This document shows positions 43,111 through 51,064 of a DNA stretch of 51,064 nt, one piece after another. Below the pieces are notes generated by a model that had not been told where the DNA came from, searched no databases, and saw only the letters and a program-made list of their open reading frames with translations. Within the stretch, counting starts at the first letter, position 1, and each line of letters starts with the position of its first letter. A program made the translations under genes and the position numbers. Where the stretch lies: the NCBI GenBank assembly GCA_030447905.1, contig JAUJNZ010000004.1, forward strand, positions 175,181 to 226,244, written 5' to 3'. This DNA comes from Thermoleophilaceae bacterium (GTDB lineage: Bacteria > Actinomycetota > Thermoleophilia > Solirubrobacterales > Thermoleophilaceae).

Positions 43111-43376
43111 CGGAACAGCCTCCCGGAGGCGTGGTAGCGGGCGTAGCCGATCGTGCCCACGAACGCGAGCAGCGCCACCGCCAGCGCGGCGTCGAGGAAG
43201 TAGACGACGCCCCGCAGCTGGGAGAAGAGCGTCAGCAGCGCGATCAGGAGGAGGGCGATCAGGTCGAGCGCGGCGACCCGCTGGGGTACCGCGCTCGGTC
43301 GGATGATCAGGACGACCACCCACCCGAGCAGTAGGATGCTCCAGACCATGGCGATGTAGACGAGGACGTCGTGCAC
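43107..43376 (-). CDS. mnhF: Na+/H+ antiporter subunit F
   Basis: An 89-aa subunit with three membrane helices (VYIAMVWSILLLGWVVVLI, LIALLLIALLTLFSQL, FLDAALAVALLAFVGTIGYAR) and the conserved RPSAVPQRVAALDLI segment. It lies 9 nt after mnhE and overlaps mnhG, in the usual Mrp order. Confidence 0.93.
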   Translation of the reverse strand: MHDVLVYIAMVWSILLLGWVVVLIIRPSAVPQRVAALDLIALLLIALLTLFSQLRGVVYFLDAALAVALLAFVGTIGYARYHASGRLFR

Positions 43377-43385
43377 GGTCGCCTA

Positions 43386-43877
43386 CTAGGGAAAGGCGCG
43401 CCGCTGCCAGCGCTCGTAGAAGTCCCGGTGTCGCGCGCGGACGGCCTCGGGGTCGCTTGCGTCGAGGACGTGGATGAGCATGACCTGCTCCTCCTCGTCG
43501 ACGTCGATCAGCACGTCTCCGGGGGAGAGCGTGAAGGCGAGCGCCGCGACGGCCACGCCGATCGGGGTCCGCTCCTCGATCGGGATGGCCACGATGCCCG
43601 GACAGTCGAGCGGCCGGCGCCCGAGGACGACGAGCGCCACCTCGACCGTCCCGCTCGCCACCTCCGCGACCACGCCCGCGAAGAAGCGCGGCAGCGCGGC
43701 GATCCGCCGCAGCACCTCCCGCGCCGGTTCCGGCTCGGCCGCGTACACGAACCGGCGCGCGACGGCCAGCAGCGCCGCGGAGACGAGCAGGCCGATCGCC
43801 AGGTCGAGCGGGCGCAGGCTCGCTAGGGTCAGCGCGTAGACTGCGGTCAGGCCCGCGAGCGTCAGCACGTATCTCAC
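43386..43877 (-). CDS. mnhE: Na+/H+ antiporter subunit E
   Basis: A 163-aa subunit: two N-terminal membrane helices (YVLTLAGLTAVYALTLASL, DLAIGLLVSAALLAVARRF) and a cytoplasmic domain with FAGVVAEVASGTVEVALVVL, AFTLSPGDVLIDVDEEEQ and LIHVLDASDPE. GTG 43877 overlaps the mnhD stop by 4 nt and places the first helix at the N-terminus. Confidence 0.92.
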   Translation of the reverse strand: MRYVLTLAGLTAVYALTLASLRPLDLAIGLLVSAALLAVARRFVYAAEPEPAREVLRRIAALPRFFAGVVAEVASGTVEVALVVLGRRPLDCPGIVAIPIEERTPIGVAVAALAFTLSPGDVLIDVDEEEQVMLIHVLDASDPEAVRARHRDFYERWQRRAFP

Positions 43878-45244
43878 GGTCGGGTCCCCTCGAGCGCCGC
43901 GGCGGCGTCGCGGCTCACCGCCAGCAGCGGCTCGGGCCACGCTCCGAGCCCGAGCACGAGAACGGCCAGGGCGAGGGCGACGACCCGCGTGCGTGGCGCC
44001 GAGCGCCCGACCTCGCGAGTCCCCGCCCAGAAGTCGCTCTGATAGAGCTGGAACATGTAGAGGAACGACAGCGCGCCGCCGAGGAAGATCAGGGCCACGA
44101 GCGCCACGCTCCCGATCTCGACGCCGGCCTGGAACATCGCGACCTTGCCGAGGAACCCGGCCGCGGGCGGCACGCCGACGACGCTGAACGCACCGACCGC
44201 GAACGCCGCTCCCACGAGCCAGCCGCGGAGATCGATCGACAGGAACAGCAGCGCCTTGTTGAGGCCGTTGACCACCGCGTACAGCACCGCGGCGGCGAGC
44301 CCGACCGCGCCGCCGATGCCCACCGCAACGAACACGTACCCGACCTGGCCGATCGTCGAGTAGGCGAGCACCTCGGCCGCCTCCCGCCGACCGATGGCCT
44401 GCACGGCGCCGTAGACGATGCTCGCGGAGCCGAGCACGACGAGCGCGACCGAGCCCGCCCGAAGCTGCGCCGGGAGCACATCGGCGCCGAAGCGCAGGAC
44501 GCCGTAGCTGCCGATGTTGGCCAGCGCGCCGGCCAGGATGGCCGCGACCGCGGGACGCGCTCCGATGTATACGGCCGGCAGCCACGGGTGAAACGGGAAC
44601 AGGCCGAGCTTGACCGAGAAGGCCACGAGCACGAGCACGGCGATCAGGAGCGCCGCGTTCGGGGCGGCGGTGGCGAGGCCGGTGGTGACCCCGTCCATCG
44701 CGAGCGTGCCGGTCTGGTGGTAGATCCCCGCGACGGCGAGCAGGAACAGGAACGATCCGAGCAGGTTGACCACCGCGAACACGAACGCCGCGCCGGCCTC
44801 GCGCGCCTGGCCCCCGTAGGTCGAGAGCGCGTAGGCCGAGATCATCGCCACCTCGAAGAAGACGTAGAAGTTGAAGACGTCACGGGCCAGGAAGAGACCG
44901 GTCAGGCCGGCGGCCATGAACACGACGAAGGCGGGAAACCGCCGGCCCTCGATCCCAGCCACCGTCTCGTGCACGAGCGCGGCCAGCAGTACCCCGCTCG
45001 AGAGCAGCGCGAAGACCATGCCGAGGGCGTCGGCACGGACGACGATCCCCACGCCGGGCGGCCACTCTCCGGTCACCGCCTCCTGCGGACCGGCCGCGAA
45101 GACCCGCACGGCGAGCACCGCGAGCGCGGCGAGGTGAGCGGCGAGCGCGCCGACCGCGAGCCAGGCCACGCCCTTGCGGCGACCGTCGAGGAGGACGAGC
45201 GGGATGGCCGCGAGCCACGGTATGAGCAACGGGAGGAACAGCAT
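43874..45244 (-). CDS. mnhD: Na+/H+ antiporter subunit D
   Basis: A 456-aa proton-translocating subunit related to complex I NuoM/N, about 14 helices. The essential Glu is present in YVFFEVAMISAYAL, the transmembrane Lys in VAFSVKLGLFPFHPWLP and further residues in YSTIGQVGYVFVAVG and NGLNKALLFLS. It starts 7 nt after mnhC. Together with MnhA it forms the ion-moving core of the antiporter. Confidence 0.96.
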   Translation of the reverse strand: MLFLPLLIPWLAAIPLVLLDGRRKGVAWLAVGALAAHLAALAVLAVRVFAAGPQEAVTGEWPPGVGIVVRADALGMVFALLSSGVLLAALVHETVAGIEGRRFPAFVVFMAAGLTGLFLARDVFNFYVFFEVAMISAYALSTYGGQAREAGAAFVFAVVNLLGSFLFLLAVAGIYHQTGTLAMDGVTTGLATAAPNAALLIAVLVLVAFSVKLGLFPFHPWLPAVYIGARPAVAAILAGALANIGSYGVLRFGADVLPAQLRAGSVALVVLGSASIVYGAVQAIGRREAAEVLAYSTIGQVGYVFVAVGIGGAVGLAAAVLYAVVNGLNKALLFLSIDLRGWLVGAAFAVGAFSVVGVPPAAGFLGKVAMFQAGVEIGSVALVALIFLGGALSFLYMFQLYQSDFWAGTREVGRSAPRTRVVALALAVLVLGLGAWPEPLLAVSRDAAAALEGTRP

Positions 45245-45251
45245 CGACGGG

Positions 45252-45620
45252 TCAGTCCTCGGTCTCCTCGAGCTCGTCTTCCCGCGAGGCCTCCATCCGA
45301 GAGAGCTGGTCGAGATCGACCGTACGGCTCGAGGCGTATACGCGGAAGGCGACCGTGAGCAGCAGCGCGGTCACCCCGAAGCCGATGATGAGGGCGGTCA
45401 GGGCGAGCGCCTGGACGAGCGGGTCGCTTACCTGCGAGCCCTGCGGGAAGGGCCGGATCGGTGCCGCCCCGCGTGTGAAGCCCGCGGCGATCAGGGTCAG
45501 GACGGCGGCGTTCGAGATCAGCACCGTGCCGGCCACCACCCGGAAGAGATCGCCCTTGAGCAACAGGTAGCACCCCGAGCCGAAGATGGTCGCGACCACC
45601 AGGGAGACGAGCAGCGTCAT
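45252..45620 (-). CDS. mnhC: Na+/H+ antiporter subunit C
   Basis: A 122-aa NuoK-like subunit with three helices (LLVSLVVATIFGSGCYLLL, VVAGTVLISNAAVLTLIAA, ALALTALIIGFGVTALLLT) and the conserved DPLVQALALTALIIGF motif. ATG 45620 overlaps the mnhB stop by 4 nt. The acidic C-terminus is predicted to be cytoplasmic. Confidence 0.95.
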   Translation of the reverse strand: MTLLVSLVVATIFGSGCYLLLKGDLFRVVAGTVLISNAAVLTLIAAGFTRGAAPIRPFPQGSQVSDPLVQALALTALIIGFGVTALLLTVAFRVYASSRTVDLDQLSRMEASREDELEETED

Positions 45621-46063
45621 TCTTCGTCCTCCCGCTCGGCCGCCCACGCGAGCTCGCGCACGATCCCCACCACCACTCCGAACACGGTCAGAAAGACGGC
45701 CGCATCGAAGGCCACCGAAGTGGCCAGCTCGAGCGTCCCGAGCTTCGTCACCTTCTCCTCCGCGGGCGGGAGGTGGGTGAGCACCGGGTCCCCGAACAGG
45801 AGCGGGGCGAAGGCGATGGCGAGCCCGAGCCCGAGCCCGACCGCGGCGACGAGCGGAGCGCGGCGGACCGGCAGCAGCCGCTCGGCCTCGCGGTGGCCGA
45901 AGACGACGTCCTGCAGGACGATCCCGAGCGCCGCCACCGTCCCGGCCACGAACCCGTCGCCGGTGCTCGAGAGGCCCTTGACGAACAGCGCGACCGCGAT
46001 CATCCCGATAGGCAGGAGCAGGAAGCGCGCGACCGCGCGCGGCAGGACGTTGCTCGGGCTCAC
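45617..46063 (-). CDS. mnhB: Na+/H+ antiporter subunit B
   Basis: A 148-aa subunit with four hydrophobic helices, starting RAVARFLLLPIGMIAVALFV and including GDGFVAGTVAALGIVLQDVVFG and a C-terminal VAFDAAVFLTVFGVVVGIVREL. ATG 46063 overlaps the mnhA stop by 4 nt. Confidence 0.94.
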   Translation of the reverse strand: MSPSNVLPRAVARFLLLPIGMIAVALFVKGLSSTGDGFVAGTVAALGIVLQDVVFGHREAERLLPVRRAPLVAAVGLGLGLAIAFAPLLFGDPVLTHLPPAEEKVTKLGTLELATSVAFDAAVFLTVFGVVVGIVRELAWAAEREDEE

Positions 46064-48420
46064 CGCGAGCGCCTTCGGGTGAGCGCCCCTGCCACGCCGG
46101 CGAGCGCGATGACGAGGACGGTCACCTCGGCTAGGGTGTCGAGCGCGCGGAAGTCCGACAGGATCGCGGTGACGACGTCCTTGCCGTGGGCCGCGGGAGC
46201 AAGGTCGATCAGCCGCTCGGCGACCCGCCGGTCACTGGGCACCGGGCTCGACAGGGTGCCCCAGACGACGGCCAGGGCGAAGAAGCCCGAGACCACTCCC
46301 ACCAGCGGGTCGCGCCAGCGACGGGAGTGCGACACCGAGAGCGACTGCTCGCGGCGCAGCACGTCGTCGGGCAGGAGCGAGAACACGGCTACAAACAACA
46401 GCGCGAACAGGGTCTCGACGAGCACGGCGACGAGCGCCACGTCGGGTGCCCCGAAGAGGGCGAACACCGCAGCCAGGCTGTAGCCCGAGGCCGAGAGGAC
46501 GAGGACGAGCACGAGCTGGGACCGCGGTACGGTGGCGGCCAGGGCGGCGGCTGCGGCGAGCGCGAGGAGGATGGCCAGCGGTGCGTCGCCGACGCCGAGC
46601 TTTCCGATCGCGTACTGGCCGACGGTCGGGGTGGCGAGTAACCCCGCGGCGACGAGCACGCCACAGGGGACGAGCACCCAGGCCACCCGCCGGCGCAGGT
46701 CGCGGACCTCGACGCGGTGGAGGGCGCTCGAGAGCCGGTTGGCCTGGCGCAGCGACGACACGTAGGCGCGCTCGGGCCCAAAGCGCAGCGCGACCCGGGC
46801 AAATCCCTGGGCGACGGGGAGCCAGTGCCGGTAGGTGGCGAGCAGGAGCCCGCCGAGCGCGTACACACCCAGCGCGATCAGGTTCGTCGCGCGGGCGTCT
46901 AGGTAGTAGGCGAGCGAGATCCCGGCCGGCTTGCCGGCGAGACTGACAGAGCCGACCGCCCCCGCGAGGCTCTCGAGTGGCGCGATCCAGAGCCCGAACG
47001 CGAGCGAGAGCAGCGCGAGCACGGCGATCGGGGCGACGAGCGTGGCCGGCGGCGACCCCGGTCCGGTCGGCGCCTGCCGCGGCCTGCCCAGGAAGATCCG
47101 GCCCCAGAAGCGCCCGATGTAGGCGAGCGTGAGCACCGGGCCCGCGGCCACGAGCGCCGTCACCAGCGGTCCGCGCTTGAGCGCCGCCTTGAACAGCAGC
47201 TCGTCCTTGAAGAACCCGACGGTCAGCGGCAGGCCGGCAAGCGCGGCCGCCGCGAGCGCGCCGGCCACGGCGACGATCGGCATGGTCCGCCATCGCCCGC
47301 CGAGCCGCCCGAGGCGCTCCTCGCCGTCGCTGGCCTGGGTCACCGCCCCCGACACCATGAACAGCGCGCTCTTGGCCAGCGCGTGGGCGGCGACGAAGAA
47401 GGCGCCTCCGACCGCGCCCGCCGCTCCGCCGAGCCCGTAGAGGGCCACCATGTACCCGTACTGGGCGACGGTCGAGTAGGCGAGCACCTGCTTGAGCCGC
47501 TCGCGCGTAAGGGCGATCAGCCCGCCGGTGAGCATCGAGGCGAGCCCGACGACGAGCATGCCGTCGAGGACAAGCTGGCTTTGAGCGAGCAGCGGGTAGG
47601 TGCGGCCGATCAGCAGCACCCCGGCGGCGACCATGGCCGCGCTGTGCAGGTAGGCCGAGACCGGTGTGGGCGCGACCATGGCGTTCGGCAGCCAGAAGTG
47701 GAAGGGCACCTGGGCGCTCTTGGCCAGGCCGGCGACCGCGATCAGGGCCGCCGCCACCGTGAGGGTGGTTCCGGGCCGGGCGTGGGCGATGATCTCCGGC
47801 AACGAGAACGTGCCGTGGGCCACGAACAGGATCACCGATCCGACGAGCAGCGCCACGGCGGTGATCCCGGTCACGAGCAGCGCCATCAGCGCCCCCGACC
47901 AGGAGGCGGTCTCGTGGCGGTCGAAACCGATCAGGAAGTACGACGCGATCGCCGTCAGGTCCCAGAAGACGAACAGGAGCAGGAGATCCTGCGCGGTCGC
48001 CAGGCCGACCATCGAGACCGCGAACAGCAGCATGAACGCGTAGAAGCTCCGCTCGTCGCGCGCGGGCCGCCCGTCGCTTGCGAGATGGAGGCGCAGGTAG
48101 CGCCCCGAGTAGAGGAAGACCGCCGCGCCGATCCCAGTGGCGAGCAGGGCGTAGAGCGCCCCCAGCGCGTCGAGGCGGAAGTGCAGTCGCAGCCCCAGGG
48201 TGGGCGCCCAGGGAAGGTCGATCGACCCGCCGCCGCGCAGCCAGGCGTAGAGGATCGCCGCAAAGGCGAGCGCCGCGAGCGTGGCGGCGAGCGCGGCGGC
48301 GGGGGGGAAGGGGCCGAGCGGACCCGCCTCGGCCCCGGCGCCGTCGCGGCGCCTCGCTGCCGAGTCGGAAACCACGAAGGGCGCACGCTCGTCTGGTTCG
48401 GTGCGGGTCTGTGGTTCCAT
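46060..48420 (-). CDS. mnhA: Na+/H+ antiporter subunit A (with fused MbhD/MbhE-like C-terminus)
   Basis: The 786-aa first gene of the operon, a NuoL-like subunit with about 20 membrane helices. The antiporter core (about 130-430) has FVFWDLTAIASYFLIGF, SAQVPFHFWLPNAM and YSTVAQYGYMVALYGLGG; the C-terminal third carries MbhD/E-like segments (LVLVLVLSASGYSLAAVFAL, ALDTLAEVTVLVIALAGV). In the first motif the family's essential Glu (FWELT in well-studied MrpA proteins) is Asp here. All seven genes A-G are present with 4-nt overlaps at A/B, B/C, D/E and F/G, so the complex is complete. It would exchange Na+ for H+ in pH and salt homeostasis. The upstream region is shared with pccB. Confidence 0.95.
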   Translation of the reverse strand: MEPQTRTEPDERAPFVVSDSAARRRDGAGAEAGPLGPFPPAAALAATLAALAFAAILYAWLRGGGSIDLPWAPTLGLRLHFRLDALGALYALLATGIGAAVFLYSGRYLRLHLASDGRPARDERSFYAFMLLFAVSMVGLATAQDLLLLFVFWDLTAIASYFLIGFDRHETASWSGALMALLVTGITAVALLVGSVILFVAHGTFSLPEIIAHARPGTTLTVAAALIAVAGLAKSAQVPFHFWLPNAMVAPTPVSAYLHSAAMVAAGVLLIGRTYPLLAQSQLVLDGMLVVGLASMLTGGLIALTRERLKQVLAYSTVAQYGYMVALYGLGGAAGAVGGAFFVAAHALAKSALFMVSGAVTQASDGEERLGRLGGRWRTMPIVAVAGALAAAALAGLPLTVGFFKDELLFKAALKRGPLVTALVAAGPVLTLAYIGRFWGRIFLGRPRQAPTGPGSPPATLVAPIAVLALLSLAFGLWIAPLESLAGAVGSVSLAGKPAGISLAYYLDARATNLIALGVYALGGLLLATYRHWLPVAQGFARVALRFGPERAYVSSLRQANRLSSALHRVEVRDLRRRVAWVLVPCGVLVAAGLLATPTVGQYAIGKLGVGDAPLAILLALAAAAALAATVPRSQLVLVLVLSASGYSLAAVFALFGAPDVALVAVLVETLFALLFVAVFSLLPDDVLRREQSLSVSHSRRWRDPLVGVVSGFFALAVVWGTLSSPVPSDRRVAERLIDLAPAAHGKDVVTAILSDFRALDTLAEVTVLVIALAGVAGALTRRRSR

Positions 48421-48488
48421 ACCGGGGCCCGCGCGCTCTACGTCCGGGGCCTCTGATCAGCGTACGGCCCGGAGATGACCGCTTCGCT

Positions 48489-48494
48489 TAGAAT
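48489..48494 (+). promoter_or_regulatory. Candidate -10 element (TAGAAT) for pccB
   Basis: TAGAAT ends 10 nt before ATG 48505, in the 84-bp region between divergent mnhA and pccB. There is no Shine-Dalgarno sequence ahead of the ATG, so transcription starting within a few nucleotides of it is likely. The position argues for ATG 48505 rather than 48475 or 48493 as the start. Confidence 0.4.
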
Positions 48495-48504
48495 GCCCGC
48501 GCCC

Positions 48505-50073
48505 ATGAGCGCGGAAGTCCCCGAGACCACAGAAGAGAGGCTGGCCCAGCTCGAGGAGCGGCGGCACGAGGCCGTGCACGCGTCTTCCGAGCAGGCCGTC
48601 GAGAAGCAGCACGACAAGGGCAAGCTCACCGCCCGTGAGCGGATCGACAGGCTGCTCGACGAGGGCTCGTTCCAGGAGCTCGACACGTTCGTGCGCCACC
48701 GCACCTATGAGTTCGACATGGAGAAGCACAGGCCGTTTGGCGACGCGGTGGTCACCGGGCACGGCGCGATCGACGGGCGTCCGGTGTGCGTGTTCTCGCA
48801 GGACTTCACGGTCTTCGGCGGCTCGCTCGGCGAGGTCATGGCCGAGAAGATCGGCAAGGTCATGGACCTGGCGGCCAAGATCGGCTGTCCGGTCATCGGG
48901 ATCAACGACTCGGGCGGGGCGCGGATCCAGGAGGGCGTCGTCTCGCTGGCGGCCTACGGCAATGTCTTCTCGCGCAACATCCAGTGCTCGGGGGTGATCC
49001 CGCAGATCAGCCTGGTCATGGGCCCGTGCGCGGGCGGCGCCGTCTACTCGCCGGCGATCACCGACTTCGTCTTCATGGTGCAGGAGACCTCGCACATGTT
49101 CATCACCGGTCCCGACGTGATCAAGACCGTGACCGACGAGGACGTCGAGTTCGAGGACCTCGGCGGGGCTATGACCCACGCCACCACCTCCGGCGTCGCC
49201 CACTTCGCCTCCGAGAGCGAGGACGCCTGCCTCGAGGACGTGCGCTACCTCATGTCGTTCCTGCCCCAGAACAACCTCGAGACCCCGCTCCGGCTCGACT
49301 CGGGCGACGATCCCGACCGGATGGACGAGGAGCTCGACCGGATCGTCCCCGACAACCCGAACAAGCCCTACGACATGCGCGACGTCTTCTCGCACGTCGT
49401 CGACGACGGCGAGTTCTTCGAGGTCCACGAGCACTACGCGACCAACATGGTCGTTGGGTTCGCGCGCCTCGCCGGGAACGCGGTGGGGATGGTCGGCAAC
49501 CAGCCGAGCCAGCTCGCCGGGGTGCTCGACATCGATGCCTCGGTCAAGGCGGCGCGCTTCGTCCGCTTCTGCGACGCCTTCAACATCCCGCTCGTCACCT
49601 TCGCCGACGTCCCCGGCTTCCTGCCGGGGACCGAGCAGGAGTGGAACGGGATCATCCGCCACGGGGCGAAGCTCATCTACGCGTTCACCGAGGCGACCGT
49701 GCCCAAGCTGACCGTGGTCACCCGCAAGGCCTACGGGGGTGCCTACGACGTCATGAGCTCGAAGCACATGCTCGCCGACTTCAACTTCGCCTGGCCGACG
49801 GCCGAGGTGGCGGTGATGGGCCCGGACGGGGCGGTCAACATCATCCACCGGCGCGACATCGCGAACTCGCCGACGCCCGAGGAGCGCCGCCAGAAGCTCA
49901 TCACCGAGTACAAGGCCCGCTTCGCTAACCCGTACTCGGCGGCCGAGCGCGGCTACATCGACGACGTGCTCATCCCCCATGAGACCCGGCCGCGGCTGAT
50001 CCGCGCGCTCGCCACGCTGCAGACCAAGCGGGTGGCCGTCCCGAAGCGAAAGCACGGGAACATCCCGCTGTAG
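48505..50073 (+). CDS. pccB: Acyl-CoA carboxylase carboxyltransferase (propionyl-CoA carboxylase beta)
   Basis: A 522-aa carboxyltransferase subunit that moves CO2 from biotin to propionyl-CoA or related acyl-CoA. Family landmarks: KGKLTARERIDRLLDEGSFQE, the oxyanion-hole Gly pairs in GINDSGGARIQEGV and MGPCAGGAVYSPAITDFVFM, and the C-terminal half with ADVPGFLPGTEQE, KAYGGAYDVMSSKH and EVAVMGPDGAVNI. The biotin-carrying alpha subunit is not in the window. Its product, methylmalonyl-CoA, is the substrate family of the mutase at 37349. Substrate specificity between acetyl- and propionyl-CoA cannot be settled here. Confidence 0.94.
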   Translation: MSAEVPETTEERLAQLEERRHEAVHASSEQAVEKQHDKGKLTARERIDRLLDEGSFQELDTFVRHRTYEFDMEKHRPFGDAVVTGHGAIDGRPVCVFSQDFTVFGGSLGEVMAEKIGKVMDLAAKIGCPVIGINDSGGARIQEGVVSLAAYGNVFSRNIQCSGVIPQISLVMGPCAGGAVYSPAITDFVFMVQETSHMFITGPDVIKTVTDEDVEFEDLGGAMTHATTSGVAHFASESEDACLEDVRYLMSFLPQNNLETPLRLDSGDDPDRMDEELDRIVPDNPNKPYDMRDVFSHVVDDGEFFEVHEHYATNMVVGFARLAGNAVGMVGNQPSQLAGVLDIDASVKAARFVRFCDAFNIPLVTFADVPGFLPGTEQEWNGIIRHGAKLIYAFTEATVPKLTVVTRKAYGGAYDVMSSKHMLADFNFAWPTAEVAVMGPDGAVNIIHRRDIANSPTPEERRQKLITEYKARFANPYSAAERGYIDDVLIPHETRPRLIRALATLQTKRVAVPKRKHGNIPL

Positions 50074-50107
50074 AGGGCTGGCACGGGGCGCCCGGCTGAC
50101 GCCCGAT

Positions 50108-50688
50108 CTACTTCCGGACGCGCTTTAGGTCGACCACGAACACCAGGGTCTCGTTGGGCGCGATCGACGGCGGCGAGCCCTGGGCGCCATATCCGAGCTG
50201 CGGCGGGATGACGAGGATGCGCCGACCGCCCGCACGCATCCCCTCGATGCCGAGGTCCCAGCCGGGGATGACCTCGCCGGCGCCGAGCGTGAAGGCGAAC
50301 GGCTCGCCGCGGTCCCAGCTAGCGTCGAACTCGCCTCCGGTCGAGAACGACTTGCCGACGTACTGCATCGACAGCGGCCGGCCGGCGGTCGCCTCGGCGC
50401 CCTCGCCCGGGACAACGTCGTAGACCTGCAGGTTCCGCGGCGGGCTGCCGGAGGGCGGGCGGAACTCCGGCTTCTGGCGGTGTCCTTTCCCACGCCGAGC
50501 GAGCGCAGCGACTCGGTGCGCACGACCTCGGGCTGGGCGGGCTGGGTGGGAGAGGGCTCTGGGCGATCGGCGGCCTCGTTACCGCCGCCGCATCTGCTCG
50601 ACCCGACGAGTGCGACCACCGTGAGGAGCGCGCAGGCCAGGCGGCGAGCCGAGAGGAGGGATCGAATCGGTGGCGAGCCCGCTCGCAT
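50108..50688 (-). pseudogene. FKBP-type peptidyl-prolyl isomerase lipoprotein, frameshifted
   Basis: A 193-aa secreted PPIase if one base is restored. The first frame from ATG 50688 gives a signal peptide ending near VALVGSSRCGGG and a Pro-rich linker up to RSLGVGKDTA. Near 50475 the frame breaks; the next frame reads KPEFRPPSGSPPRNLQVYD, MQYVGKSFSTGGEFDASWD and VIPGWDLGIEGMRAGGRR, then IPPQLGYG and the usual C-terminus. AAGAAG appears to have become AGAAG (one A lost). The FKBP domain itself is undamaged, so a sequencing error is possible. Convergent with pccB. Confidence 0.83.
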
Positions 50689-50783
50689 GCGCGCGGCAGG
50701 CTAGCGCGCGCGGCGGGTAGTCATTACGCCTACCTCTGAGGCCAAACCCTCATGTTCGCCTGCCCGCGCGCGATTCGGCCCCC

Positions 50784-51064
50784 GTGCGCCTGGTCATCGC
50801 CCTGCTGCTGTCGTTCCCCGACTGCGAGACGGGCGGCTACCTCGCCGAGCGGGGCTCGGGGCTGCAGTACATGGTCGCTCCCCTTTTCCATTGCGAGGCG
50901 GTGGTAACCACGGTCAGACGCAACAACTTCTGCAACACCCACACGGCCTCGTTCGGCGTCAACGGCGCCTACAACGCCCTGTCTGTCGACAACGTCGCCT
51001 ACCGCCGGCCGACGTCGGCCTGCGCCCCGAGCCGGCTGCCCTCGAGCAACCCGGATCAACTAGG
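50784..51064 (+). CDS. Cys-containing fragment open to the window edge
   Basis: From GTG 50784 the frame is open to the end of the window (93 codons) with strong G/C third-position bias: a short hydrophobic start (RLVIALLLSFPDC), then FHCEAVV, RRNNFCNTHTASFGVNGAYN and TSACAP. The four cysteines suggest an exported protein. No family recognised; the start is uncertain, and the gene is cut by the window. Confidence 0.4.
   Translation, partial: MRLVIALLLSFPDCETGGYLAERGSGLQYMVAPLFHCEAVVTTVRRNNFCNTHTASFGVNGAYNALSVDNVAYRRPTSACAPSRLPSSNPDQL

Overview
The window is very GC-rich with strong G/C third-position bias. Its gene content points to an actinobacterium, most likely of the class Thermoleophilia (Solirubrobacterales-like): SigK/RskA-type ECF regulation, an SSI-fold secreted lipoprotein, a bacterial release-factor-like protein (baeRF), an AftB-like GT-C enzyme, a c-di-AMP riboswitch before a cell-wall lysin, and a complete Mrp antiporter operon. 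The taxonomic call is an inference from content. No rRNA, tRNA, CRISPR array or insertion sequence was recognised.

Layout. 1-6.6 kb: a partial short-chain dehydrogenase, a sigma-70 factor with a terminator, an ArsR regulator with a perfect palindrome just upstream of its start, a DEAD-box helicase, a 5'-3' exonuclease and DNA polymerase IV. 6.7-8.1 kb: a decayed PAS-GGDEF-EAL gene. 8.2-18.5 kb: secreted and envelope functions (BNR/PKD protein, GH3 glycosidase, PhoD-like phosphatase, polysaccharide deacetylase, SSI-like lipoprotein, NlpC/P60 and M23 hydrolases) with the methionine sulfoxide reductases MsrA and MsrB. 18.7-25.8 kb: an M20 peptidase, a decayed haloalkane dehalogenase, a GT-C membrane enzyme, and a c-di-AMP riboswitch controlling a large M23 lysin.

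26-29.2 kb is the most interesting part. An Nfu-type Fe-S scaffold gene is divergent from an ATP-grasp ligase / radical SAM pair. The radical SAM frame reaches a UGA right after ...WFC and continues as A-E-P, giving the CUAEP tail of a predicted selenoprotein family. A stem-loop with a bulged U and a GU-containing apical loop follows the UGA at SECIS distance. Conventional gene calling would end this protein 15 residues early.

29.2-36.6 kb: a nucleotidyltransferase, a metallophosphoesterase, an ECF sigma/anti-sigma pair with a lipoprotein, a TenA thiaminase II, an M16 peptidase, a coiled-coil membrane protein and a decayed GT2 gene. 36.6-41.5 kb: an HxlR regulator, a frameshifted B12-dependent mutase large subunit, a VapBC-like toxin-antitoxin pair, and a heavily decayed restriction-methylase gene. 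41.6-48.4 kb: a baeRF protein and mnhABCDEFG on the minus strand. 48.5 kb to the end: a propionyl/acyl-CoA carboxylase beta subunit, which fits a propionyl-CoA to methylmalonyl-CoA route together with the mutase; a frameshifted FKBP isomerase; and a fragment running off the window.

A second theme is gene decay. Four genes carry internal deletions, nonsense codons or several frameshifts. Two otherwise intact genes (mutase and FKBP) each have one single-base loss, which may be an assembly error.
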